Of a stretch of 64,000 nt of DNA, positions 8,052 through 18,300 are shown in pieces. Source of the stretch: Massiliimalia timonensis (lineage in GTDB: Bacteria > Bacillota > Clostridia > Oscillospirales > Ruminococcaceae); assembly GCF_900186585.1 (NCBI RefSeq), contig NZ_FYDD01000003.1, forward strand, positions 1,106,448 through 1,170,447, read 5' to 3'. The position numbers and the translations under genes are program-made. The notes under the pieces were generated by a model, which saw only the letters and a list, made by a program, of their open reading frames with translations, was not told the DNA's origin and searched no databases. Position 1 is the first letter of the stretch, and each line of letters begins with the position of its first letter.

Positions 8052-9224
8052 TCAGATCTCTGGAATGGTGATTTCGATTTCTTTTCCAAGTTTTGCAGAA
8101 TCAATGATTCCGTTGATAATCGCCTGGTTCAAAATAATTTCAGAGGATGGGATCGGCGTAGTCCCGTTTTCCTTGATCGCATCCAAAACGCTTCTGATTT
8201 TGTCATAGAACGCGGTATCCGGTTCGGTAGACAGCGGGATCTCAGTTTCTACAGGATTGCCTGCGATGTTGTGGAACACTTTCAACGGACGGTCAAAACT
8301 GCCATTATAGCATTCCGCAGATGGGATCTTCAATCCGCCCTTGGTACCCAAAATAATGGTATCGCCCATGCTGTCCATATTCATTGCCCAGGAAATACGG
8401 AAGTCTAAAATAATATCCCCTTCCAAGCGTACAAAACCAGCCGCAAAGTCTTCTACTTCAAATACTTTGGCATAATCCTCGTGCCCGCTTTGAATATAGC
8501 CTGCATATTCTGGGCTGGTACCAAAGAAATTAGAGGTATAGCCGGAAACGGTCAGCGGTTTCGGATAACCGATCGCGTTGAGCACCATATCCAATGAATA
8601 GCATCCAATATCACCCATAGAACCGATCCCTGCCGTTTTATCTTCCAGGAAAGAGGTGCCGTATGGGAACGGGATCCCAACCCGTCTGCCGCCGCCAGTC
8701 TGGATGTAGTAGATTTTGCCCAGCATACCAGACTGCACGATCCGTTTGATCTGCTGCATGTTTGCGTCAAACCGCGGCTGGAAACCAATAGACAAAATCT
8801 TTCCGCTTCTCTTTTCCGCTTTCATCACTTCAGCAGCTTCTTCTACCGTTACACTGAACGGTTTTTCCAAGATCACGTTTACCCCGTGGTCCAGTGCATA
8901 AATCGCACACTCCGCATGGGTCCTGTTATAAGTACAAATGCTGACCAGGTCTAAATCCTTTTCGTTGTCGATCAGTTCCTTATGGTCCTTGTAGAAGCGG
9001 ACGTTTTCCACTTCAAACTGCTTTGCAAAGGCCTCGGCTTTCCCGTCGATCAAATCCGCCATCGCAATGACTTCTACATCAGGCATTTTTTTGTATTCGG
9101 CGATATGCGCTTCCGCAATCCAGCCTGTCCCAATGATACCAACCTTCATTTTGCGGGAGGTATCGACCTCTTTTCTTGCTTTAGATAGGTTTTTAAATGC
9201 GTCCTTAACATCTTTTTCTGCCAT
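8052..9224 (-). CDS. Gfo/Idh/MocA-family oxidoreductase
   Basis: About 390 residues. After a short charged leader comes the Rossmann motif VGIIGTGWIAEAHIAEYKK, then the catalytic EKPFSVTVEEAAEV and the substrate domain with IGSMGDIGCYSLDMVLNA. The family performs NAD(P)-dependent oxidation or reduction of sugars, polyols or sugar glycosides. The start could also be the GTG at 9231-9233; both have purine-rich sequence upstream, and the ATG at 9222-9224 is chosen. It is the first gene of a two-gene operon with the isomerase. The substrate is not evident. Confidence 0.85.
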   Translation of the reverse strand: MAEKDVKDAFKNLSKARKEVDTSRKMKVGIIGTGWIAEAHIAEYKKMPDVEVIAMADLIDGKAEAFAKQFEVENVRFYKDHKELIDNEKDLDLVSICTYNRTHAECAIYALDHGVNVILEKPFSVTVEEAAEVMKAEKRSGKILSIGFQPRFDANMQQIKRIVQSGMLGKIYYIQTGGGRRVGIPFPYGTSFLEDKTAGIGSMGDIGCYSLDMVLNAIGYPKPLTVSGYTSNFFGTSPEYAGYIQSGHEDYAKVFEVEDFAAGFVRLEGDIILDFRISWAMNMDSMGDTIILGTKGGLKIPSAECYNGSFDRPLKVFHNIAGNPVETEIPLSTEPDTAFYDKIRSVLDAIKENGTTPIPSSEIILNQAIINGIIDSAKLGKEIEITIPEI

Positions 9225-9308
9225 GTTAATCACTCTCTTTCCTCAAATTTAAAGCAGGTGTTCCGTTCTTCTGCCGTTCCCTGCCGGCCAGCTTTCTAAC
9301 CAGTCTTT

Positions 9309-9337
9309 ATTTTACCTCGATTTGGACAGAAAGTAAA
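9309..9337 (-). promoter_or_regulatory. Promoter of the Gfo/Idh-isomerase operon
   Basis: On the minus strand TTTACT (9332-9337) and TAAAAT (9309-9314) are separated by exactly 17 bp, about 85 bp upstream of the start codon. Confidence 0.55.
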
Positions 9338-9448
9338 TATCTTTTTGCAGATTTCAAAGATTATCTTCCTTCTTTCTATCGGCACAAAAGTTTCTTCATC
9401 GGAATAGACTAAAATGATCTGGAAATATTCCGTGAAAGGTGGAATGAT

Positions 9449-10435
9449 ATGGAACGACATCTCCCTTTAGAACCGGCGGCGGAAAAGGTCAGTAAAGAAA
9501 GCGCCTGCCCGCCGTTTATCTTTCAGTTGCCCCCTGATCAAGGGCGCGCCTCCTTGGAAAAAGCGCAAGACACGCCTATAAAAAAATACCCCGCACACAC
9601 GGTCACCTGCATGGCGGACACCGGCCAATGGGGGCAAATAAAAGTACATTTTGTGATCCCAGATGGGATCAGTACCCCAGCCGACGCTATCTTTTATATC
9701 CATGGAGCCGGCTGGGTATTCGGAAGCCTGCACACCCATGATAAATTAGTGCGGGAATTGGCCTCCCGCTCCCGCTGTGTGGTGATCTTCCCGGAATACA
9801 GCCTTTCTCCCGAGGCAAAATATCCCACTGCGATCGAACAGTGCTATTCTGTACTGTGCCAGGCGCCTGGATTAGCGCGCCAAGCTGGGCTGAAGCTCGA
9901 CTTTTCGACCTTTACCGTAGCTGGGGACAGTGTAGGCGGAAATATGGCGGCTGTCATGACACTTCTGGCCAAACAACGCCACGGTCCAAAAATCCAGAAA
10001 CAGCTTTTGTATTATCCTGTCACCAACGCTTGTTTTCACACTGGTTCCTACCGAGAATTTGCATGCGGCTATTACCTATACCGCGCTGGAATGCAGTGGT
10101 TTTGGGATCAATACGCCCCCAATGAAAGGGACCGCCGGCAGGTAACGGCCTCTCCTTTGCGCGCTTCTCTTCGGCAGCTGCATGGGCTTCCGGATGCCAT
10201 GATCATCAACGGAGAAGCCGACGTCCTGCGCGACGAGGGGCAGGCCTATGCCAGAAAACTGCGCCGTGCAGGCGTTGAAGTGACCGACCTTTTGATTCAG
10301 GGGACGATCCACGATTTTGTCATGCTCAATGCATTGGATCAATCCGCAGCATGCAGGGCCGCAATGGATGCTTCCACTGCCTGGATCGTTCGGAAAAATA
10401 AAAAAGAACATCAATGCGCCTCAAACTGGAAATAA
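9449..10435 (+). CDS. Alpha/beta hydrolase, hormone-sensitive-lipase (HSL) type esterase
   Basis: 328 residues. The oxyanion motif HGAGW (85-89, normally HGGG), the nucleophile elbow GDSVGG (Ser161), a likely acid in NGEADVLRDEG and the catalytic His in GTIHDFVML give the HSL-type triad. No signal peptide is seen, so it is probably cytoplasmic. Substrates are likely short acyl or acetyl esters, for example acetylated sugars, but this is not shown. It stands alone on the plus strand between two minus-strand units. Confidence 0.85.
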   Translation: MERHLPLEPAAEKVSKESACPPFIFQLPPDQGRASLEKAQDTPIKKYPAHTVTCMADTGQWGQIKVHFVIPDGISTPADAIFYIHGAGWVFGSLHTHDKLVRELASRSRCVVIFPEYSLSPEAKYPTAIEQCYSVLCQAPGLARQAGLKLDFSTFTVAGDSVGGNMAAVMTLLAKQRHGPKIQKQLLYYPVTNACFHTGSYREFACGYYLYRAGMQWFWDQYAPNERDRRQVTASPLRASLRQLHGLPDAMIINGEADVLRDEGQAYARKLRRAGVEVTDLLIQGTIHDFVMLNALDQSAACRAAMDASTAWIVRKNKKEHQCASNWK

Positions 10436-10607
10436 AAAGTGCCATATCGTACAGTCTGCCATCAAATTTAATTCCTGTCATCTGGCAAACACGTTTTAGC
10501 GGGCCCCCTTTAAAAAAGAAGATCAGGTAGTTATTTCTGAACGAAGCAAACATAAAATTTATCCGGTTTTCTTAACGAAATCAGCCATAAGGGCGCTCTT
10601 GCCAAGC

Positions 10608-10645
10608 AAAAAGCCAACAGGGGTATCCCCCTGTTGGCTTTTTTA
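10608..10645. terminator. Bidirectional terminator
   Basis: The arm AAAAAGCCAACAGGG and its complement CCCTGTTGGCTTTTT surround a 5-nt loop. It lies between the convergent esterase and CorC-like genes and ends inside the latter's last codons. The 10436-10607 stretch shows no gene. Confidence 0.85.
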
Positions 10646-12001
10646 TGCCATATTCCCTGAATCAGTTTTCTCAGACGACGGCAGTATTTTCCTTACCAGC
10701 GCCTCTTCGATCCTACGGTTTTCGATCCTCTGTACCTGGATCTCCAACCCATTTATCTGTACAGTTGGCTGGGTGCCGTCTTTTGGGATGGTGTGCAAGC
10801 AGCTAAACACCATTCCGCCTACCGTATCGTATTCCACGTCTTCCGGCAATTCAATGTCTAGTTCTTTCGAAAGAGTGTCTACGTCTATCCCGCCGGAAAC
10901 ACGCCACAAATTTTCCCCAAGCTGCTCAATCTCCGGAAGTTCTGCCGGGTCAAACTCATCATAGATATTCCCCACGATTTCTTCCAGCATGTCTTCAATG
11001 GTAATGACTCCACTCATCTCTCCGTATTCATCGATCACTACTGCAATATGCACCTTTTTCTGCTGCATATCGCGGAACAGATCATCTGTGTGGATCATCT
11101 CTGACACAAAGTATGCCGGCCGGAGCAAAGCTCTCAGTCCCTTTGGCTGTTCCCGATTTAAGTCCAACAAAAATTCTCTGGCATTTAATATTCCCAAAAT
11201 ATCGTTTGTGTTTTTTCCGTATACCGGGTAACGCGACAGCCCGGTCTCTTCGATCGTCTGTAAAATTTCTTTTGTTTCAGCTTCTACAGAAAACATTTTT
11301 ACGTCCGGCTGACGGGTCATCGCCTCCCGCACTGAGGTGTCATCAAACTCGAAAATATTCTGGATCCATTCTTTTTCTCCCGTGTCGATAGTCCCCTTTT
11401 CTTCCCCAAGTTCTACCATCATTCGAATTTCGTCTTCTGTCACAGTTTCATCTTCTGCCTCTGTTTTCATATGAAGCAGCTTTAAGACAAGGTTGGTAGA
11501 AAACGATAAAAACCACACCACCGGTTTCATGACGAAAGCTACCGCCGACACGACTCCACAGGAGATCTTTGCAACCTGCATTGGCTTTTGCATAGCAATC
11601 CGCTTTGGCACCAATTCTCCTAAAATCAAGGTAAAATAAGACAGGATCAGGGTGATCACGATCACAGATAAAGTATCTAAAACCCCAAGAGGGATCGCAC
11701 GTACGCCAAGGTCGTCATAGACCCAGGAAACCAGATAATCTGAAAAGTTATCCGCAGCAAACGCACTTCCTAAAAACCCGGCCAGCGTGATCCCGATCTG
11801 TATCGTCGAAAGGAACCCTGCTGGTTGCTCTACCATCTTCAACAGGCGTGCGGCTTTCCGGTCCCCGTCCTCTTCCAGCTTTTTCAGTTTAGTGGGATTT
11901 AAAGAGATCACCGCAATTTCCGTCGCGGCAAAAAACGCATTTAACAAAATCAATAAAACCTGCAGCAATAACTGCTGTGGGATAGAACTCAACATAAACA
12001 C
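10643..12001 (-). CDS. CNNM/CorC/HlyC-family transporter (CBS-domain membrane protein)
   Basis: 452 residues. The N-terminal DUF21 membrane domain (about 1-200) has the helices LLLQVLLILLNAFFAATEIAV, IGITLAGFLGSAF and VIVITLILSYFTLILGELVPKR. A CBS pair follows at about 215-340 (MTRQPDVKMF, then YPVYGKNTNDILGI and VVIDEYGEMSGVITIEDMLEEIVG). The C-terminal CorC/HlyC domain is at about 360-440. The family is linked to Mg2+ or other cation export. The ATG at 12001 has AAGGAG upstream. Its 5' leader carries a promoter, a small ORF and a terminator-like hairpin, described separately. Confidence 0.88.
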   Translation of the reverse strand: MFMLSSIPQQLLLQVLLILLNAFFAATEIAVISLNPTKLKKLEEDGDRKAARLLKMVEQPAGFLSTIQIGITLAGFLGSAFAADNFSDYLVSWVYDDLGVRAIPLGVLDTLSVIVITLILSYFTLILGELVPKRIAMQKPMQVAKISCGVVSAVAFVMKPVVWFLSFSTNLVLKLLHMKTEAEDETVTEDEIRMMVELGEEKGTIDTGEKEWIQNIFEFDDTSVREAMTRQPDVKMFSVEAETKEILQTIEETGLSRYPVYGKNTNDILGILNAREFLLDLNREQPKGLRALLRPAYFVSEMIHTDDLFRDMQQKKVHIAVVIDEYGEMSGVITIEDMLEEIVGNIYDEFDPAELPEIEQLGENLWRVSGGIDVDTLSKELDIELPEDVEYDTVGGMVFSCLHTIPKDGTQPTVQINGLEIQVQRIENRRIEEALVRKILPSSEKTDSGNMA

Positions 12002-12035
12002 TCCTTCAAATTACTTTCAGATACCAAAACGTAAA

Positions 12036-12074
12036 AAGGCATAGCCCGCCATTGATCAATGCGGACCATGCCTT
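12036..12074 (-). terminator. Attenuator-like hairpin in the CorC-like gene leader
   Basis: On the minus strand AAGGCAT pairs with ATGCCTT, CCGC with GCGG, and the palindrome ATTGATCAAT closes the top. The 3' side is followed by a T-run (TTTTT), the form of an intrinsic terminator. It lies between the promoter and the CorC-like start codon and includes the stop codon of the leader ORF. Confidence 0.6.
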
Positions 12075-12148
12075 ATCGTTTCCACTTTTATAGAATGATA
12101 TCCGTTATGGCAGTTACTTTGATCAGTACCGTCATCCACGTTTTCCAT
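12056..12148 (-). CDS. Putative 30-residue leader peptide
   Basis: A short open frame begins at ATG 12146-12148, preceded by the purine-rich GGGAGAAAGG, and encodes MENVDDGTDQSNCHNGYHSI plus ten residues ending RHGPH. It lies wholly in the leader of the CorC-like gene and ends inside the ascending arm and loop of a terminator-like hairpin. A ribosome reaching its stop would cover that hairpin, so translation speed or stalling could decide transcription read-through. The N terminus is acidic (E2, D5, D6, D9). Function as a sensor is inference; the ORF could also be chance. Confidence 0.45.
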   Translation of the reverse strand: MENVDDGTDQSNCHNGYHSIKVETIRHGPH

Positions 12149-12192
12149 AAAAAATAATTCCTTTCTCCCTATGTAAAGATGATAATGGTGTT

Positions 12193-12221
12193 ATTATAGA
12201 AAAATTTTCTTTCCGTGTCAA
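12193..12221 (-). promoter_or_regulatory. Consensus promoter of the CorC-like gene
   Basis: TTGACA (12216-12221) and TATAAT (12193-12198) are 17 bp apart on the minus strand, a perfect sigma-A match. It gives a leader of about 185 nt. Confidence 0.8.
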
Positions 12222-12273
12222 TAGAACTTACAAATATTTTACATCCGTAGCCATAATAAACCTGAATAAAAAA

Positions 12274-12306
12274 ATCCGCAGTGTAGCGCCGTTCTACACT
12301 GCGGAT
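12274..12306 (-). terminator. Terminator of the adhesin gene
   Basis: A perfect 13-bp stem (12274-12286 with 12294-12306) around a 7-nt loop is followed on the minus strand by a run of T residues. Confidence 0.85.
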
Positions 12307-12366
12307 CAGGGGGGCAATTCTGCCGCCTGTTCCTATAGGGCAACTCTGCCTAAGAGATAATCAAAA

Positions 12367-15300
12367 TCAGTCGTGCTTACGTCTGCGTTTTATGCAGACT
12401 AAGCAGGTCAGCGCACCTCCGCTCACCAGTATCGCCAAGCCAAACGGCCATAATTTCAGATCGTCGTTCGTTTTAGGAAGATCTGTTTCCGGCTCAGGAT
12501 TCGAAGGCTCTTCCGGTGGTACCGGTTCTGGCTCAGGTTCCGTATATACGTTTGTAAAGGTCACTTTCCCTTCCGCCTGCGCCGTATAGTCTTCTGTTTC
12601 ATAAATGAGCGTATTGTCCTTGTTATCGAAGATACTCAATTTCGCTTTCAAGGAACCTTCCGCATCATCTGTCACATCAATCACGATCTTATACTGTGTA
12701 TCATCATAAGAAAGGTTCGGATCCGCGTCATCCGGTTTCAACTCTTCCAAAAGGTAGGTATACGTTCCCTCTTCAAATTCCATACCGTCAAAAACATTGC
12801 AGGAGGTTGCATCCTTTGTCAGCTGGAATACTTCCTTGTCGCCTTTTAGATTCCAGAATAGGAACCGGCTCATTTTGGTCAGCTGGAAATCAAATGAATC
12901 ATCGTCCTGCCAATCGCGTCCATCTAACACCTTATTGACAGTCAGCCCAGCCTTAGCAGGCGTTGCCTGATAGGTATTGTCAAATTCTACAGAAGTTCTG
13001 TTCCCACCCAGTTCTGTAATGGTTGTCTGACTAGTTAGTTTGGAAAGGTCGCCGTCTTTGTGGGTAATGTTGATCTTCACCAGATATCTGGTATCATCAT
13101 AGCCTACTCCGCCAAGACCGTTGTTCTTTTCCGAAATCACATAGTAAAATTCACCTAAACTGTCAAAGGTCAAATCAAACGCAAAATTCCCATCAGCGTC
13201 GTTGCTGGCTGTCAGGAAGATACTTTCCTCCGGATCCCCCGCCACTTCTCCGGCAGAGTTGGAAGGCTGCATCATAAACTGGAACTCTTGGTCCTTCAAA
13301 TCCCTTCCGTCAAGATTTTTTACCCCCTTCACAGTTACTTGCGCTTTTTCCTTAATGGAGAGGGTATTTTTAAACTGGACAGGGGTGTTTCCTGCAGTGC
13401 CGTAGTCGACACTTGCGACCAGGTTTCCAGTCTTATTGTCGCTTACCTTTACCGTGATTTGATACTCGCTCGGGTCATAGTCGATCCCGTCAGTGCCCGG
13501 GATCTCACGCAGGGTGTAAACGTACTCTCCGACTTTGTCAAAGGTTTCTGTAGCAAAGGAAATATTTCCGCGGCTGTCCGGTTTTGCCGTCTGTGTAGGA
13601 GAACCGGAGCGGGAAAGTTCAAACTCAAAATCAGTTATCTTCTTGCCCATATAGTTGGTCGAGTTAGTAAACACCTTGCTTGCCTGGATCGTTGTAGAAA
13701 CCGGAACTGCCCGGTATTCGTTGACAAATTCCATATCCTTGCCGGCAGAATCAACGATTTCATAATCTGCTTCCAACAGTCCGGTTGCCGGGTTAGTATC
13801 GGCTGTTACGATCAGGTTATAAACTGCCGTAGAATAGCTGAAGCCCGGAAGCTGGTTTTCGCGGTTTTCCCGGATCTGGTAATAATAGGTCCCATCCCCA
13901 GGCACCTGGACGGTAAATTTACCGTTCTGTGCCGTCTTGGTCAGGGTTTTATTCTCTGCATAAGTAACTGTTTGGAACGTGTCGTCATTACTTCTGAAAA
14001 GGACAACGGTAAATCTGTCGTTATCCTGCCAGCCTCTGCCTGTTCCGTTGTCTTCAATGGTTTTGCTGAACGGCAGATCCAGTGTAGTCGGCGCGGCCTG
14101 ATAGGTATTTGTAAAGTCAGCGCTGGTCACCCCGGTAACTGTCTGGAAGTTCCCATCCGCATCGGTCTTTTTGATGATGCTGGCGGTTGCGTCCAAAGAG
14201 GTATCCTGCAGGTCGTGCGTTACATCTACCTGGATCAGGTAACGGGTTTTATCATAGCTGATCCCCTTTACCGATCCTTCGGCTTCGTCAAACACAAAAT
14301 AGTAGGTGCCAACCTTGTCAAATTCCTTGCTCCAGGTCAGGTTTGCAGTATTATCCGAAGTCTTGGAAAAGACAGCGTTTTCCCCTGCGCCGTTGATATT
14401 GCCATTGGCGTCAGATGGATATACTTGAAAGACAAAGTCATCCCCATGCAGGAAATTACGTCCATCCAGTGTTTTGGTGCCGTTTACCGTGACAGAGTCC
14501 GGATTTCCGGTCACTGTGTTAGTGAAGGTTGCCTGATTGGTATAGGTAATATCATCAACGTACAGATCGCCTGTTTGATCATCCGCGTTGATTATTACCG
14601 TAGCGGTGACCGTTTTTCCGTCATAGGCAATGGCAGCGTCGCTTCCCGGTGTTTCGGTAATTTGATAGGTAAAGGTGCCGTCACTTTTGACCGGAACAGT
14701 AAAGGTGACTCTGCCGTTGTCATCAACAACGCCGTTATAAGTTCCGCCGTTTCCTGTGGCGACAAACTCAAAGTCTTTGTAATCCACATCGGCTCCGCTT
14801 TGGTTGTTGATGACCTTGTTCACCTGCAGCCGTACATTGATCTCATCCGGGGTGTAGGTGTTTTCAAAAAGGATCTCATCTGCGCCAGCACCGTTTTTCG
14901 TCAGAGTCTGGCTGGCTACGGTCAGCCCGCCGTTAGAAGCTTCCTCTACAACGATCACCAGTCGGTAGGTAGATGGATCGTAGGAAATCCCGTGCAGCCC
15001 TCCCTGCGTTGGAATCACTTCAGCAACCGTATAAGTATAGGTTCCAGGATGGGCAATCTGGATCGGGTCAAACTCGATCTTTTTGTTGTGTTCGTCAATC
15101 GTATCACCCAGCGTGCCGTTTGACACTACATTATTATTCGCGTCGCGTACCTCAAAGGAGAAATTATCGCCCGGCAAAAATTCCCGGTCAATGATCGTTT
15201 TGATCCCGTCAAATGCAATCGGAACAGAAACCGGCTGCGCATCAAAGGCATTGTTGAAGGTGACCGTAACATTCTCGTCCGGCATAGTGTCCAGAGTAAA

Positions 15301-18300
15301 GGTTTGTCCGTTGGAAGAACCGACCTGTGGATTCGCTGTGACTGTTGTGTCATAGTTTGCCGCATTCGTTTCCCGGATCACGATCTCAGCTCCGACCGGC
15401 ACACGAATGGTCGTGCTGCCCTGATTCTTCAAAGAAAATCCGGGGTATGCTTCACCGTCTACCGTCATGTCAAAGGCAAATGACCGGTTCGGGTCCACAT
15501 AGTTTCCGCTCACCGTTTTCATAACGGTGATCTGGGCGGTTTCCACGTACTGGTTGACAAATACGAGCTCATCGATCTTATCTGCCGCGATCGTGCCTTC
15601 CACCAGCTTGTCCTGATCCTCAACGCCGTCTTTCGTTACCTCTTTTAACAGGTAATCGGTATTACCGGCAACGTCATTTTCACTCACCGTATAAGTAACG
15701 CCTGCTTCCAGACCGGTGATATAAGCCCGTTCTCCTTCTTTTAGACTCAAAGTAATGGTATCGTTTTGAACCTGTGCCTTACTGTCGATCCGTTCCCCGT
15801 CGGCAGTAAAGACCGTCATTGGGTAATTAGCTGCAATATTTCTGCCAGCGAGCTTTACCGTAAAGGTGAACGACTGCTCTGGATCAGGGTTCGGCGCGTC
15901 GGCGTCGAACTGCTTTTCAATCATGATACCTTCCTGCTGTTCCAAGCTGAAACGCCCGTTGTTTCCAAGGCGGACATTGACATGTATATCCTGTTGATTA
16001 TCATAACCAATCGTTGGATAAATAAAGTGGCTTGCTGTCCCAGTACTGTTTTGCGTTTTGGAGCGCTGGTATGTCCCCGTTGCTGTTTTTGGAGTGCCGA
16101 TCTTTACATAATAAGAACCGTCGTCGCTTCGCGTATAATTTTTATGAGCGCCGTCCTCGCCAAATAAAGATTCTTCCGTTATCTCCACCCCTTTATGAGT
16201 AATGGTAGAGGGGTGCTTTTCTCCAGTTTGCGCACTGTCGTCAACGCTGAAAACATTTTTCAGATAATAGTATGTTCTTCCCTTTTGTGGTTCTGACCTC
16301 AGGGGATTCCGGCAGTCAGGATCTGTATAAATCGTGGTGTTCTTGCTAAAATAGTAGAACTCGTTCATCTCGTTCGGATCAAAGGTGACAAGGGTATTTG
16401 CGTGATCCGCATCTGTCCATGCGTTGGAGTAGAAATGATACAGGTCGCTGTCGTTCTGATCCTGATAAGGATAGCTGCCACCCACCTTGTCCTTCACGTT
16501 AAATTCATTGATGTCGCTGCGCAGCCCGACCTCGTAGAACAAACGGATCGGATAGGCGGCTTTTCTGGAAATTTCCCCTGTATCCGCTTCCGAAACATTA
16601 TCTCCTCTGATGGAAGCCTCATACATCACAAGCGGTACCAAAGAAGATGGGATCTTAACGATCATTTTTTGGTTCCCGGTCGCGATCTCGGTTTCCACTC
16701 TGACAGTTACATACATCAGATCGGTGCTGTCCTGTACCCCCGCGGCTGCCCCGTAGAAGGTGTAGGAACGGTTAAAATACACCGCGTCGTCCGTTTTGTT
16801 GGACATGTCTTTCTTTGCAAAGCCTAAGTAGTCTTTATCAGCATCAGAATACCACGCAATATAGTTACTGTAATCTGTATCATTTGTGTAGGAAATCTGT
16901 CCGTCATTGTAGGCGTCAATAATCAGCTGCCGCGCCTGTTCCCGGCCGGCTTCTCCCTCTTGAAAGCCGAGACGCTGTTGGATCGACCACACAAAGTTAT
17001 CCCCTGTCGCGGTGCCGTAAGAACCGTCATGGTTTACGATCGCATCTGCGAACGCAGCGCCGGAGATCATCTGGTCCCCGGAAACGATCCCATTGATATT
17101 TTTTACCTCCATGAACTGACCGATCTCATCTTCAAAGGTCAGGTAGCCGGTAAAGTTTTGTTCCCCGCCGACCGTTTCGTTGTCTGTTGGGTAATACCGC
17201 GACTGAATGATGATCTGTTCCACGATCGCGTCAAAGGCGCTTTCCAGCTCCCCTTCAGCCGAGGCAAAATATTGGTCGTTATATTTATTGGTGGTCAAGG
17301 TGTCTTCATAACGTTCGATCGGGCTTCTGTTATATGTTGTATAACGGTCCCCTTTTCCAACGCTGGAAAACGCATCCCACAGGTCGTTTAAGTCACTGTT
17401 GTTGCGGTAGTTCGTCGGGTCCAAAACAGCCCGTCCATCATTGTTAACAGCCAGCCCCAGCGTGTAGACCAAAGCATCCCGGCCATAAGCGTCGGCCACC
17501 TGTTCTTTAGCATACTGCCCGGTCAACTGGGTCAAAAATCCCGCCAAAGGTTCGCTTAATCTGTCGAAGCGACTGGAAACGTTCGTTCCATTTTGGCCTT
17601 CTCCCGTATAGTTTTCATTGGCAGTAGTGGGAACCCCATCGCTCATCACGATCAGAATCGGGATACGTTTTACACCCTCCACATCTTTGCCATCCGCCTG
17701 TTCCAGCATTTCGGCGCCTCGCAGGATCCCGTCCTGAATATTGGTGGCGCTGCCGGTCCTCACCTGCGCATAAGTCACGTTGCTTCCGTCTTCGTTTTTA
17801 AGGTTTCCGTTCAGGCTGAGCGTATTATTGTTCCCGTTCACATATTGGCCGTTTACTGTGGTATATTCTCCCAATGGCAGCAATTCGGTCGTATCAGTGC
17901 TATAGGTCACAATCCCCACACGGTTGTCGCGGTGCAGGCGTTCATCATTTAACAATTTATCAATCGCCTGGTTCACCGCTGGGTACATGTTATTAAACCG
18001 GCTGCCATTCATACTAGCAGACATGTCCAGTACAAACACAACGTCAACCGGGAGCGCCGACTCCCCTAATACGCTTTTATTAGAAGAGATTGCGGATAAT
18101 CCAACCAGCAGATTTTCTGCGCTGCTTCTTACCACATTGATCCCGGCCGGCTGCAAATTAACATTGCTGTCCCAAACAGTTTTATCAGTCCAAATCCGTC
18201 CGGCATCTGATGTGTCGGAAGCATCCGGGCCAAAGCTGTCAGTCCAGTCCGTATGTGTTTCCGGGTCGGTCTCTGTTTGGTATCCGACTGTCCTTCCGGC

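Noticed and set aside
13288..15123. A 611-codon plus-strand open frame
   Set aside because: It lies entirely antisense inside the adhesin gene. It has no ribosome site or recognisable domain, and its length follows from the codon bias of the repeats opposite.
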